64,000 bases of DNA from Chitinophaga eiseniae (lineage in GTDB: Bacteria > Bacteroidota > Bacteroidia > Chitinophagales > Chitinophagaceae): assembly GCF_012641265.1 (NCBI RefSeq), contig NZ_JABAHZ010000001.1, positions 1,869,446 through 1,933,445 of the forward strand, read 5' to 3'. The notes under the pieces are model-generated. The model saw only the letters and a program-made list of their open reading frames with translations. It was not told where the DNA came from and did not search any database. The position numbers were made by a program, and so were the translations under genes. Shown here piece by piece: positions 56,501 to 62,247 of this stretch; positions within the stretch are counted from its first letter, which is position 1, and each line of letters begins with the position of its first letter.

Positions 56501-57140
56501 AGGCGCCACTGAGATATGTATAGGTGGGAGCCTGTCCGCGAGCGGAAATATAGTCTTTGAACAAGGTGCCACAATTGGTAGTCTGGCCTCCTGACTTCCC
56601 AAATCCGCAGTTTCCATAGTTGCCATATTCATCTACGCCAATTCCCACATAACCACCATTGAGCCCCGGCGTACCATTACTATTTGCATATCCAAGGCTA
56701 CCTCCCGGGGCGCCAATGCGAAATGCAGTAACCGTGTCACTAAAAAGAAACATAGAAAACCCATCTGCACCTGCGTTGTTGACTGATCGCCAGGAGAGAT
56801 ATTCAAAGTCAGCCACTACTCCAAGTGTTGATGGGAACGACTGATTTACATATGCATATCCCACCTGACCGGGTTGATCCTCCGTAAGCCGCAACCATCC
56901 ATTGCCAGCAGGATCAATTGTACCGGAAGTAAGTTTCGCAGTACCACCCAGCGTTACATTACCAGCTGTATTGTTTTTAAAATTCTCCGTAATAGTAAAC
57001 TGTGCATGTACCCGCACGAGAAATACCAGGCAGAGAAAGGCAATCAGTAAGGGTGTTCGGCAATTCCTGAAGTGATTACGTTTGTCCGTTGGAGTTATAG
57101 AAAGGAATGGGATACCCATGCACAAGTATTTAATACACAT
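41520..57140 (-). CDS. Giant T9SS type-B cell-surface adhesin with lectin head and DUF11 repeats
   Basis: About 5206 aa from the ATG at 57140 (others: TTG 57182, ATG 57119). Order: signal peptide (LLIAFLCLVFLVRVHAQ); bacterial L-type-lectin-like head (about residues 48-306, FEYLSWRSVNNAGADGFSMFLF); divergent DUF11 units; four Ig/PKD-like repeats (SNAGNDQRWCN type, plus strand about 53950-54960); more DUF11; one tandem-95-type Ig repeat (NPPVAADDQY, about 53245-53535); about 27 compact DUF11 repeats of about 126 aa (42150-52470) with the signature KSGPA..AG..I.Y.I.VTN.GPSDA; and a type-B sorting domain (FIPNVITPNGDGRNEKF...IYNRWGNEVY) in the last 90 residues. It would be secreted by T9SS and stretch far from the cell, binding glycans with its lectin head (inference). 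Confidence 0.93.
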   Translation of the reverse strand: MCIKYLCMGIPFLSITPTDKRNHFRNCRTPLLIAFLCLVFLVRVHAQFTITENFKNNTAGNVTLGGTAKLTSGTIDPAGNGWLRLTEDQPGQVGYAYVNQSFPSTLGVVADFEYLSWRSVNNAGADGFSMFLFSDTVTAFRIGAPGGSLGYANSNGTPGLNGGYVGIGVDEYGNYGNCGFGKSGGQTTNCGTLFKDYISARGQAPTYTYLSGAYAGTSLDYDVVTASRPTQTQYYRRIQMTILPNGLGQYTLTVKWKTSPTGNFSTLFGPYTMPTPPPARLKLGFAASTGGSYNKHEIRNLIITTPGNIRVQKQVDKSISIPGDTLTYQVTTYNETASALSNLPIIDNFNPANGFNVTSVAFSNGGFSGNTASGYTNSSFSNVTANMVANSSITFTVKGTVQGKPPGLGNLINTVYVDPAATGISDNDPSNDTSRATTQIIIPDLAITKTHNGNIRKGASGNYVLTVTNVGADVKMGPSTVTVRDVVPAGLVAGTPTGTGWDFTGTSGNSIVATRTTSLAGGASYPVITIPVTVQSTAPDRIINTTTVANEYETILSNNTASDTVDTRRKIDWELVSLVVPPSRQACANTPFQVQVNVRNNGPDMAVNGRFNFNLQNAANTISLVSRTITSGTGSFGAGSSTSANGYVDSVNLSSGGTARYLFSINASPAVAASLTASLLRAATDLDTDASDTAVAFPSDPQHECDGAPSGASCNNIKSDTIVITDPPTPSNAGNDQRWCNLASVTLNGNAPSSGTGYWTQFDGPNTATVTNAAQANSTATGLLPGTYHFVWTISNGACSNSSDTMAVVIDAPPTTANAGRDQQLCNATSATMAANTAVSGAGSWSQVSGPNNAVFADATNAGTSISGLVPGTYTFVWSIGNGVCPSSTDTMLIINSPAPSSANAGPDQVLCNVTVTTMTGNAPTAGTGNWTTIAGPAGATFTDPASPSTNVTGLQAGVYHFGWTISSGNCAASSDTVQVTVNALPTVANAGPDQLQNNSGLFTMNANAPLSGTGAWVVKSGNASITDVTNPNTTTTLQPNTSAVLTWTISSGNCPASVDTVMLNYVRLADLKVTKSDAGNTYRTGTGLTYTITIENLGPSDVFGATVQDVLPPQLANPTWTSVVTGAGVGIDPASGNGNAINASFDMPAAAGNKIVLTVTGAVADTAVGGSVIRNEVEVSAPSDVPDPNLNNNISSVTGIVPNNPPVAADDQYITKRDVPVSGNVLANDHDPENQPLTVSATLPVSPANGSVVQHADGTFTYTPNPGFVGTDTYSYNVCDNQGSCTAATVTITVQPGEADLSVTKVANPVNAVAGQNLAYTITVTNNGPSTIQAGETFIVGDNLPQGFTAQSYSVSAGTYTSGSGQWTGATLVPGQQATLTIAGQVAPGFTGGSLANTVTVNPPSGVTDTAPNNNTSTIVTPVSRAVEVVVTKTDNSSSYTPGTPVAYAITYVNHGPSDVQGLRVTDVLPAGITSATWTYTAASGGQSGDGTGAIDTTIDLPAGPGVTFLLTMNVPSSFTGQLVNTAIATVPSGYTNINPGANAATDTDTLELSIDPHIEKDGPASVIAGDSIIYHLKVYNNGPSDMAGAIIGDVLPSVIQNPTWTITTAGNASAGVPGGSGNINFSANLPAGSGNVVNVTIKGAVDKAAGGQFNNTATVTPSGQQAVSSNNVNTVVQNKTGITVVKESTPAGNVTAGNTIQYKIHVTNAGPSDATGVTITDQVPASVLNPTWTVSATGAAVISGVTSGSGSDISTTADIPAGAANEIVVTVNGTIAPAATGTIVNTATATPSGGSAVSANNSVQVTDQPGLQVLKTGPASADAGTNISYTVTVTNSGPSDVPNVSITDIVPSAIINANWTATTSGSATIANGASGIGNNVQLAASIPAGTGNSIVVTVTGTLKADASGIITNSASAQAGAHAPVTSNSVTTTVNNNPRMVVDKSGPATASAGSRIDYLINVSNDGPSDAFNAQLVDTVPGMLHDTSVTVTTYGNATVTSAIITNGILKVTGNFPAGSNNHAVILLSGTIDPAFKGMITNQAFVDTGNHPQVASAQVLTTVTSDPKLVLTKSGPNTIAAGQQISYQLVLTNIGLSDASNITIQDNVSNQLNNVNWTASAGGQANIMQGGAGTGNAVFITGNVPAGSGNSITVTITGIVAPGASGMLRNFGTVSGPDAPQLNSDTVNTVVNNQPGLQITKGGPVQSVAGARIQYTLDITNVGPSDAQAVNISDQLPTALRDINWTATASGGAVISGGATGTSSNLAIIADIPAGNGRITVTIDARVNPAASGTINNTATATTGAGMPVSSSVQTLITSEPVLSISKSGPPTAHAGEQVIYTVVAANTGVSDANNVTIQDIVPAQLTSVSWNAVTGNNATITSGATGSSNNVLVNGNLPAGVGNHISITVTGTIPPGFTGTLNNVASGFMPAKDTVKSDTIVTNVTTQSILQVVKGGFDSTAAGGPAHYEITITNNGPSDAVGVSIADVVDSHINNVTWHATAIGNAQVANGSGSGNSISMTANIPAGSGNSVILQIDGTVDPAYTGDIKNVATATAPGQSSVTSDTFVTHVTNIPSVKMTKSGPAEVAAGDQISWTLTVSNNGPSNAPGITIKDTVPAGVSNISWTTVANGASQVTTGGSGTGNIVNVGADVIPGVGNTVTITVTGTLDAGYTGARLFNRAVVEVPGRPTITDTISTRVIQKPGIQIVKTGPGTISAGEPVTYTITVTNSGPSDAVNVAIADTLATALQHVQWTVATTGAGTTAGTTGGNSQNINISGNIPAGNGNKIVITVNAMLDADYTGASLDNKAIATPPGWPAVSSVVTTTVTRNVDLHIVKSGPANAVAGDAVTYTITVTNEGPANAKAIQITDILPSAIVNAQWTATGNNATVSSGSGTGSVNITADIPATGNASVVIVINGKIDGAAAAGLISNTASATPASGETDISPATSTVNTNITRSADLSIVKSGPTSRVAGQAITWQLDVTNNGISDVKGALIRDAIPTNVTINSVNVASQGVAVAGTPVISGNNIAVSADIAAGSGNSVTVLVAGTIASAATGTLSNTATVSTPADVTESIPANNSSTVNTTIITDVGLHLSKSGPATVNVGDTIHYTLLLSNNGSSDATNIAIADNVPADITNVTWTAATTGNASTSASSSSGNTISLTGTLGGNLSGEIQIDIRGVVNQHAGNTVVNTATATFNGIKTATVTTSVNKSANLRLTKTGPATLAAGQPITYVVKVTNAGPADVTNVTISDMVPSGIDNITWTASASGGASVTPGSGTNSNISLQATMPASTDTITLIVHGIVTAGFTGNLVNTATATPPSGVTNPVPATATVTTIVTSEPGLVIVKSGPAEVLSGNAVTYHINVRNNGPSDAPNVYIKDTVPAQLTNVSWTVTGNGTPISGTGNIINVTANLRADSAISVFVTGVTNPAFSGAISNRAVTGDGITEVSSNTINTNVINQPALQVSKSGPAQIAAGQPISYVISIANAGPSTANGATITDVIPTGISHVTWTAKADGAAAINGGDITNGDGNVSFTANIPAGGGNSILVTVKGLVDPDASGSLTNVVSVTPNGGAPVTATAVSNIVNQPGIRIQKSGTDSAVAGNMITYTVNVYNDGPSNASSVSIADAIPAQLQQAVWSATAIGGATINGGNVSNQTGNVSLTANIPAGAANLIQIQIYGTISPAFSGSISNTATGMVNGQAISSNTVTTKVTNKPGVQLLKSGPGIALAGGDITYTLVLSNVGPSNAANIAVNDILPVQIQHPVWSATAAGAASISGGDISNHNGNVVFTADVPAGVNNKVLVTITGHIPSSLSGTLTNVAGYTIGGSSGGTTPPVNTVVKVNPGLSLRKSGPDTVIAGSHIVYTLLAANNGPADAANMNIFDVIPASIANVSWTTVATGATINSGSSGSGNNLNVTGSITAGGSITVTINGTIAPDATGNVMNNASLSYNGTVVTRDSVNTRIINTPGVSVSKSGPPQVNAGNTVSYEIDVTNEGPSDLQNATIRDLVPAMIRNVTWNITAHGSATLAAGTPISGSGNAISFLGNIPAGSNNHIVVAVTGMADPDSTGTITNTAKVKDVNGNEYTGSVATQVTKAWQLSIGKTGPAAVNAGEHISYIVTATNLGPSNAKGITVTDMVPSTVTNVTWTAVANGYATVTSATTGAGNNILVTGDIAAGAGNNIYLIINGEIPANTPAGTISNVATLERPDGTTIHSTPVSTVITRSVKLSIVKQAAATAYAGDSLKYTITVNNAGPSDTSNVAIGDIVPAALTGVSWNATAAGAAQIVGASVGTGNNVSLHANLPAGVANTVTLTISGRIDPDFAGAITNQATAGNTASNITTTNVTAAYDLKLTKTGPAVVTAGDTVSYVLTVTNGGPSNAKGVRITDAVPATLTGVTWTTRTNGIATAGSGASGSGNNVAVTGDINAGSGNSIQVLIRGIVPANTPAGTITNIGALTSPDNTTINSTPVLTAITRSAKISIVKQTAATAHAGDSLKYTITVNNAGPSDTSNVAIGDVVPAALTGVSWNAAAAGAAQIVGASGGTGNNVGLHANLPAGTANTVTLTISGRIDPDFAGAITNQATAGNIASNITTTNVTSTYDLQLTKTGPSVVNAGDTVSYVLTVTNGGPSNAKGVRITDAVPATLTSVTWTTRTNGAASAGSGISGSGNNVAVTGDINAGIGNSIQVLIRGVVPANTPAGTLTNIGALTSPDNTTINSTPVLTAITRSAKISIVKQAPATANAGNNIRFVLIVTNTGPSDADNISISDIVPASVTAVNWTTLMAGTAQVTANATGSGNNVNLLGTIPAGAGNSITVQIDGRIAADYSGTISNTANVVNGPQTISSNTTSTSIIFVPTPVANLSITKSGPAQIGSGEHISYTIIAQNNGPASADGAVITDILPASLQNAGGTIVATGGATGIIGISGNVARITAANFPAGATIRIVISGKVNGDGTLRNSANITPPAGVTDPDMSNNTSALVVTTVEGADVEVVKTLLTNEPLMVGSKADFSIAVKNNGPSVSKGITVRDTLRSNMELIGNINSSVGTISYDPVGRILVWNIDSLRLMEAATLSLSARIVNTGTVVNLAALTAETPDPNSGNNISVTTEKPVTGTDIFIPNVITPNGDGRNEKFQIIGISRYPNSSLFIYNRWGNEVYQSKNYQNTWDGQGLNEGTYFYLLRLNTPNGERAYKGWIELLR
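42150..52470 (-). repeat. Array of about 27 compact DUF11 repeats
   Basis: Each unit is about 378 bp (126 aa) and opens with (V/L)xKSGPxxxxAGxxIxYxIxVTNxGPSD, continues with a DxVPxxLxxVxWT segment and a GSGNxxxVTGxIPAGxGNxIxVTIxG block, and closes with an asparagine-rich NTAT segment. Most units are well diverged at both DNA and protein level, so the array is old apart from one recent doubling. Repeats fold as Ig-like beta sandwiches and probably make a long stalk. Confidence 0.9.
42925..44436 (-). repeat. 756-bp tandem duplication (two DUF11 units each)
   Basis: Two copies, 42925-43680 and 43681-44436, are in exact 756-bp register (252 codons, two DUF11 units). By eye over 90 percent of bases match, with the first 60 bases almost identical. 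The encoded pairs open KISIVKQTAATAHAG and KLSIVKQAAATAYAG, then DLQLTKTGPSVVNAG and DLKLTKTGPAVVTAG. A more degraded third copy begins at 44437. This is the youngest part of the array. Confidence 0.88.
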
Positions 57141-57380
57141 GACAATATCAAACAAAAGTATTTCCGGCAATTGAATTAACAAAGATCCGACAGGGGGCTA
57201 TTCTTCCTTTTCTAGGGGTAAAATCGTTTATGGCAGGCTATCTTGTTAACGACTGGTTAATAAATTCATTAAATTATGTACACCATAATTTAATATGGTC
57301 AATTCACACATGATGGTTTGAGAATAATTACGAATGATCTTTTTCCTGTTCGTTATATATCAGGAAATTCAGGCAGCAAA

Positions 57381-58259
57381 TTACTTTTCAAGATCCTGTC
57401 TGTAATTTCTCGGGGAAGTGCCCTTTATCTTTTTGAAATAACGGTTGAAATTACTGAGTGTATTGAAACCGCATTTATACGCAATACCGCCAATCGAATC
57501 ATCACCAGCTGCAAGGAGTTTACAGGCCTGTGTAATGCGTACTTCATTCACAAAATCCACAAACGTACGCTGGGTACGACCTTTAAAATACCTACAGAAA
57601 GCTTGTTTGTTCATATGTATCAGCCCGGCAGCCTTATCAAGGCTTATTTCCGTTGAAAAATTAGCAAACACATATCTGAAAATTTTTTCCATTCTTGCGC
57701 TATCGCGATCGGAATAACGGTTCGCATATCCTGGTCCGGCAAGCAGCGCATACTCATTTGTAGTGCACAAAATCTGCAATACCTGTAGCAACAGGATCAT
57801 TTTCGAAGGCCCTGGTGGCTCCTCCGCCATCTGTAGCAGCAAGGCTGCCAGTGAGCTTTTTGTATGACCATAGAATTTCATACCACGTTTGGCCAGGTCC
57901 AACACACTCAGCAGTTTTTTGGTGCTAAAAAAAAAAGACAACAACTCCCCCATTTTTTCCGGATTAAAGAATAATGCCACTGACTTTGCAGGAGTTTTTC
58001 GTTGCTTATTTGAAGACACCGTTGCCGGGTCATTGTACCATACATGCGGTATATAAGATCCCAGTAGTGTGAGCTCACCTGGTTCAAAACTCTCTACACA
58101 ATCGCCGATCACTTTATGTCCGGCACTTTCAACAATGTAGGTGAACTGGCATTCCAGATGAAAGTGAAATTCCGTCGTAAAATAGGGGCGCTGTATTATC
58201 CTGGTAAGGAAAACTTCGTTCTCAAGGCCCTCCAGTACTTTTGCAAAAACAGGCTTCAT
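57381..58259 (-). CDS. AraC-family transcriptional regulator with cupin-like sensor
   Basis: This 292-aa regulator has an N-terminal cupin-like ligand domain (RPYFTTEFHFHLECQFTYIVESAGHKVIGD, with histidines suited to a metal or sugar site) and a C-terminal AraC HTH (about 185-285, MNKQAFCRYFKGRTQRTFVDFVNEVR, then GGIAYKCGFNTLSNFNRYFKKIKG). Such regulators usually respond to small sugars and control nearby glycoside hydrolase genes. It diverges from a decayed glycoside hydrolase remnant and the GH29 fucosidase gene. About 200 bp separates its stop from the start of the giant adhesin. Confidence 0.9.
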   Translation of the reverse strand: MKPVFAKVLEGLENEVFLTRIIQRPYFTTEFHFHLECQFTYIVESAGHKVIGDCVESFEPGELTLLGSYIPHVWYNDPATVSSNKQRKTPAKSVALFFNPEKMGELLSFFFSTKKLLSVLDLAKRGMKFYGHTKSSLAALLLQMAEEPPGPSKMILLLQVLQILCTTNEYALLAGPGYANRYSDRDSARMEKIFRYVFANFSTEISLDKAAGLIHMNKQAFCRYFKGRTQRTFVDFVNEVRITQACKLLAAGDDSIGGIAYKCGFNTLSNFNRYFKKIKGTSPRNYRQDLEK

Positions 58260-58412
58260 ATTAACATAATTCCATTCACAATTTTCTCATTTTGCTAATA
58301 TAGGCCCAAAAATAATCACTTGATGCAGAAATCCCGAACAATTTTAAAACTACTTTCGTAATTGACGGAAAGGTATTTCATGTTAAAGAAGAAAATCATC
58401 TGGTGACAGGAA

Positions 58413-58773
58413 ATGTTGATGGAGTCCACCGGGAAGCAATCAATACATGCGTCCAGAACATCTATGGACATTGTGGTTGATTGGCAGTCAATGCAACGTA
58501 CCGGTAAGGAGAATCTTTATCGTAGCTGGCAAAATGGAAAACTATGGTGGAATGATCCCGATTGTCTCATTTTATCAGGAAATCTGAACGAATGTCAATA
58601 CCTCTTCCACGCCTCTTTGCGAGAAAAATCATAACAGCTACCACATACCAATAAAGACCCCTTACACGCTTGTCGATTTCTTTACCGGAAAAACGTTGGG
58701 AAAATTTGATAAGGAAATAGAACTGAAAGACTTCCCCGGAGAATGTGGTCATGTCTATAATGTAGTGGAATAA
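58413..58773 (+). pseudogene. Remnant of an alpha-galactosidase-like glycoside hydrolase
   Basis: Two out-of-frame pieces lie in a row. At 58413-58634 one frame reads NLYRSWQNGKLWWNDPDCLILSG, close to the LWLNDPDCLML motif of clan-D alpha-galactosidases (GH27/GH36). In another frame 58654-58773 reads KTPYTLVDFFTGKTLGKFDK, ending in GHVYNVVE and a stop, like the C-terminal tail of the same enzymes. The roughly 100-200 residues that normally separate these pieces are missing, and the N-terminal catalytic region is absent. It appears to be a deleted, frameshifted relic between the AraC and GH29 genes. The frame upstream (58316-58439) could be another relic but was not identified. Confidence 0.55.
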
Positions 58774-58888
58774 GCAACTCATCATTTCCCATCATCTAAA
58801 ATTACCCGTTTTCCGAAGCGAAAACCCTATGTATTGTTTACAATCCCTTGTATATTAAAATTACCCTGGTTAAATGCACAAAAAACAC

Positions 58889-60484
58889 ATGAAAAAAATA
58901 AGAATCATTTGCCTGTTCATTCTTACAGCCTTAAATATGCAGCTATCGGCGCAAAATATAGAACCCACTTGGGAAGAACTCTGTAAAGATTATCAATTCC
59001 CAAAATGGTACATGGAAGCCCGTTTTGGCATTTGGCTCCACTGGGGAGCTCAATCGCAACCGGAAGAAGGCGGTGGCTGGTATGCCAGGCATATGTATAT
59101 GCAAAATGTAGGGGGAGAAACCTTTGGCAAAAATGCATACCCTTATCACGTAAAGACCTATGGGCATCCCTCGGATGTGGGTTTTAAGGAAGTTATCCAT
59201 TCCTGGAAAGCAGAATATTTGGACGCTGACGCTTTGATCAGCTATTTTAAAAAGGTAGGGGCCAAATATTTTATTATCCTTGCCAACCATCATGATCATT
59301 TCGATAATTTTAATTCCACCTATCAAAAATGGAATTCGGTAAACGTTGGTCCGAAGCGTGACATTGTTGGAGAATTCGAAAAAGCAACCAGGAAATATCA
59401 CCTGCCTTTTGCCGTGAGCTCCCACGACGACAGATTCTTAAACTGGTGGCTGCCTGCATTTGGCGCCGATGAAACGGGTCCCAAAAAGGGAATACCCTAT
59501 GATGGGAACCTTACTAAGGCGGATGGCAAAGGCAAATGGTGGGAAGGGCTTGATCCCGCCGATTTATATGGCCTCCCTCCTGCAAAAAGAACTGCTGAAT
59601 GGCTCGATAGTGTAAAACAGAATTACGTTAACCGCATGAAAGAATTAGTTACCAATTACAAACCCGATATGCTCTGGTTTGACGGTTACGGGTTTCCATA
59701 TGGCAAATATGGTAAGGAGGTGTGCCGCACTTACCTATATAACAGTTTGAAAGAACACGGAAAAGTAACGGCAATAGTTGCGGGAAAAATTGCTGATGAA
59801 CCCAGTGTTGTGAAGGACATTGAATGCGGTACCGCAAATAAAATCAGTACCACGCCCTGGCAAAGTATTATCACTACAGGCGCCAACTGGTTCTATAAAA
59901 AAGATAGAGAAATGGTACATAACTCACGTACTGTTATCGAAATGCTTACGGACGTTATTAGCAAAAACGGTAATCTGGTTTTAAATATTGAGTTAAAGCC
60001 CAATGGTATAATTCCACCTGAGGATAGTGCAATTTTAGAAGACCTGAAACAATGGTTGCATATAAACGGCGAAGCGGTTTATGCCAGCAAGCCCTGGAAA
60101 ATTTATGGCGACAATTTAAATTCATTTTTAAAACAAGCCAATAACATAACGAATGCTGACCTGGAAGCAGTGAAAAAGCAGGTAAATTCCGAACAATTCA
60201 ATCAACGAACGGTTAAAAGCAATCCTTATGGGCATGATGAAGTACGGTTTACCACTTGTGGAAACCATTTGTATATATTTGTGCTGAACCCTGCACAAAG
60301 CGAAATCAGTTTATCTTCCCTGGGGCTAAATAACGCGGACGTTAAAAAAATAAAGACAATGAAACTCCTCGGCTCTAGTCAAAAAATAAATTTTCGTCAA
60401 ATGAGAAACAATTTGATGATAGATGTTCCCGCCAGGCGTCCTACAAACTATTGTGCTGTATTTAAAGTAACATTTTCATCCTGA
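58889..60484 (+). CDS. GH29-family alpha-L-fucosidase
   Basis: About 531 aa from the ATG at 58889 (the ATG at 58874 adds 5 residues). A signal peptide ends near MQLSAQ. GH29 motifs are present: EARFGIWLHWGAQSQPEEGGGW near the N-terminus, FIILANHHDHFDNFNS, SVNVGPKRDIVGEF, AVSSHDDRF, and the nucleophile region PDMLWFDGYGFP with D265. The C-terminal beta domain follows to the end. The enzyme removes alpha-linked L-fucose from glycans. The canonical KHHDGF is HHDHF here. It sits next to a GH relic and an AraC regulator, consistent with a small glycan-trimming island. Confidence 0.92.
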   Translation: MKKIRIICLFILTALNMQLSAQNIEPTWEELCKDYQFPKWYMEARFGIWLHWGAQSQPEEGGGWYARHMYMQNVGGETFGKNAYPYHVKTYGHPSDVGFKEVIHSWKAEYLDADALISYFKKVGAKYFIILANHHDHFDNFNSTYQKWNSVNVGPKRDIVGEFEKATRKYHLPFAVSSHDDRFLNWWLPAFGADETGPKKGIPYDGNLTKADGKGKWWEGLDPADLYGLPPAKRTAEWLDSVKQNYVNRMKELVTNYKPDMLWFDGYGFPYGKYGKEVCRTYLYNSLKEHGKVTAIVAGKIADEPSVVKDIECGTANKISTTPWQSIITTGANWFYKKDREMVHNSRTVIEMLTDVISKNGNLVLNIELKPNGIIPPEDSAILEDLKQWLHINGEAVYASKPWKIYGDNLNSFLKQANNITNADLEAVKKQVNSEQFNQRTVKSNPYGHDEVRFTTCGNHLYIFVLNPAQSEISLSSLGLNNADVKKIKTMKLLGSSQKINFRQMRNNLMIDVPARRPTNYCAVFKVTFSS

Positions 60485-60630
60485 GTTCCACAACCAAATT
60501 CTAAAATGCTGTTATCCGATAGCTGCATTTAATCTAGCCGTTAGGTAGTAAATGGGCCAACTACCAGTTAGATCAGCCGAAACAGACACATTCAACGGAC
60601 ACAGTCCTATTAATCATCAAACAGCACCAA

Positions 60631-61416
60631 ATGCGAGAAAACAAAATATTGACTATCGAGGATTCTGATGAAGTAAGAACGTTTATCAGGAACCAACTTA
60701 AAGGAGATTATGAAATATTGGAAGCGCCCACTGGTACACAAGGATGGGAAACAGCCATTACGGCATTGCCAGACCTCATCATCACGGATGTAGTCATGCC
60801 AGAGATGGATGGCCATGAGCTTTGCCGCAACCTCAAAAAAGATCAGCGTACCCGTCATATTCCAGTAATTATGCTGACTGCCAACACAACGATAGAACAA
60901 CAGTTAGAAGGATTGGAAAGTGGCGCCAACATTTATCTCACCAAACCATTTAATATCCAGGTATTGCGCGCCTACGTTGCCAATCTCCTCCGCCTGCAGC
61001 AAACGCTCCGTCAATGTTACAGCGGAAAAATATTCCTGGAACCGCTGGCAGTAGAAATTGGCGTCGTAAAAACAAACTTGATAGAGAAGGTAACGGCAAT
61101 TATCGAAGCCAGTATCGACAATGCTGATTTCGGTATTTCAGCCCTTGCAAAAGAACTGGGGATGAGCAAGGCTGTTTTTTATAAAAAATTCAAAGCAATA
61201 ACCCATGTTTCGCCTGCCGAACTTATCAAATCACTGCGACTGAAAAAAGCAGCATTTCTCCTTTCCTCTGAAAGGAGAAATATCACTCAAGTAGCCTGGG
61301 AAGTAGGTTTCAGTGAACGAAAATATTTCAGTAAGGAATTCAGAAAATACTTTGGCATATCACCATCGGAATATCAGACAGAAATAAAGAAGACAAGATC
61401 CCAGCACCGACAATAA
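60631..61416 (+). CDS. Orphan response regulator, REC plus AraC-type HTH (complete phospho site)
   Basis: This 261-aa protein has a receiver (residues 1-125) with all key residues: E10-D11, D53 in ITDVVMPEMDG, T83 and K105 in LTKPF. An AraC HTH follows (about 165-255, ISALAKELGMSKAVFYKKF, then VAWEVGFSERKYFSKEFRKYFG). Together with the genes at 5028 and 61474 it forms a paralogous trio aligned without gaps over the receiver. No histidine kinase is adjacent, so its partner must be elsewhere (or the HTCS near the start, unproven). It converges with the next gene. Confidence 0.92.
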   Translation: MRENKILTIEDSDEVRTFIRNQLKGDYEILEAPTGTQGWETAITALPDLIITDVVMPEMDGHELCRNLKKDQRTRHIPVIMLTANTTIEQQLEGLESGANIYLTKPFNIQVLRAYVANLLRLQQTLRQCYSGKIFLEPLAVEIGVVKTNLIEKVTAIIEASIDNADFGISALAKELGMSKAVFYKKFKAITHVSPAELIKSLRLKKAAFLLSSERRNITQVAWEVGFSERKYFSKEFRKYFGISPSEYQTEIKKTRSQHRQ

Positions 61417-61473
61417 AAAGCTACGATGTTATGTAGAGACACGCCAGGCTCCCCTCCACTAAGTACAATGCGC

Positions 61474-62247
61474 TCACTGCGAACCCTTCATCTTATCCGC
61501 CACAAAATCTACGGGCGATTGGCCAAAGAAACGTTTGAATTCCCTGCTGAAATACTTGCGCTCGCTAAAACCCACCTCATACGCCACCTCTGTTACATTC
61601 AACCCGGAATGTAATAGCAGCACCGCCGCCTTTTCCAGCCGAAGGTAACGAACAAATGCACCTATCGTTAATTTGGTAGCGGCGTAAAATCTCTTGTACA
61701 ATTGCGATCTACTCATATTCATTTCCCTGGCGAGCAGGGTCATGTTGAAATGGTGTTCATTCATTCGTCTGCCAACAACAGCCGCCAACTTTCTCACAAA
61801 AACAACATCCGCTACGCTCATATCCATATCGAGTGGCACGCCAAAAATCTGTTTGCCATACCGTTGCCGGAGCGCCTCCTTCAGCAACAACATATTCTGG
61901 ACATAAGATCGTAACAGCTGCCTGTGGTATGGCTTGAACAGACATACATCTGCCCCGCACTCCAGGATTTCGACCTGATGCTCCTCCCGGGTATTTTCCG
62001 TCAGTATAATCAATGGTATATGACATGTCCTTTCATCAGTTTTTAGCTGCTTGCATAAGTCATATTCATTCAAGTGGCAAATGTTAGACTCGCCAATGAT
62101 CAGGTCTGGCTCTTCAGCAATTACAAGTGCCCATGCCTGCATGCCATCCGCCGACGTCAGTATCTGATAATCGTGTGTAATACAATCGCCTACCATCAAC
62201 GATATCTCACAGTTACTCTCAACAATTAATAATTTGCTCTTCCTCAT
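61474..62247 (-). CDS. Orphan REC-AraC regulator lacking the phospho-acceptor Asp
   Basis: About 257 aa from the ATG at 62247 (a GTG at 62274 is less likely); this start aligns it exactly with its paralogues. The receiver has E10-S11 and, at the phospho-acceptor position, E53 (LIIGESNICHLNEYD) instead of Asp; the MPxxDG turn is gone, though K105 (FKPY) remains. Glu at this position often mimics phosphorylation, so it may be constitutively active or a decoy. The AraC HTH is intact (LLAREMNMSRSQLYKRF, then VAYEVGFSERKYFSREFKRFFGQSP). It converges on the gene at 60631-61416. Confidence 0.9.
   Translation of the reverse strand: MRKSKLLIVESNCEISLMVGDCITHDYQILTSADGMQAWALVIAEEPDLIIGESNICHLNEYDLCKQLKTDERTCHIPLIILTENTREEHQVEILECGADVCLFKPYHRQLLRSYVQNMLLLKEALRQRYGKQIFGVPLDMDMSVADVVFVRKLAAVVGRRMNEHHFNMTLLAREMNMSRSQLYKRFYAATKLTIGAFVRYLRLEKAAVLLLHSGLNVTEVAYEVGFSERKYFSREFKRFFGQSPVDFVADKMKGSQ

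Noticed and set aside
58316..58439. Short plus-strand frame upstream of the GH relic (GKVFHVKEENHLVTGNVDG)
   Set aside because: Could be part of the relic, but no family match was recognised, so it is not called separately.
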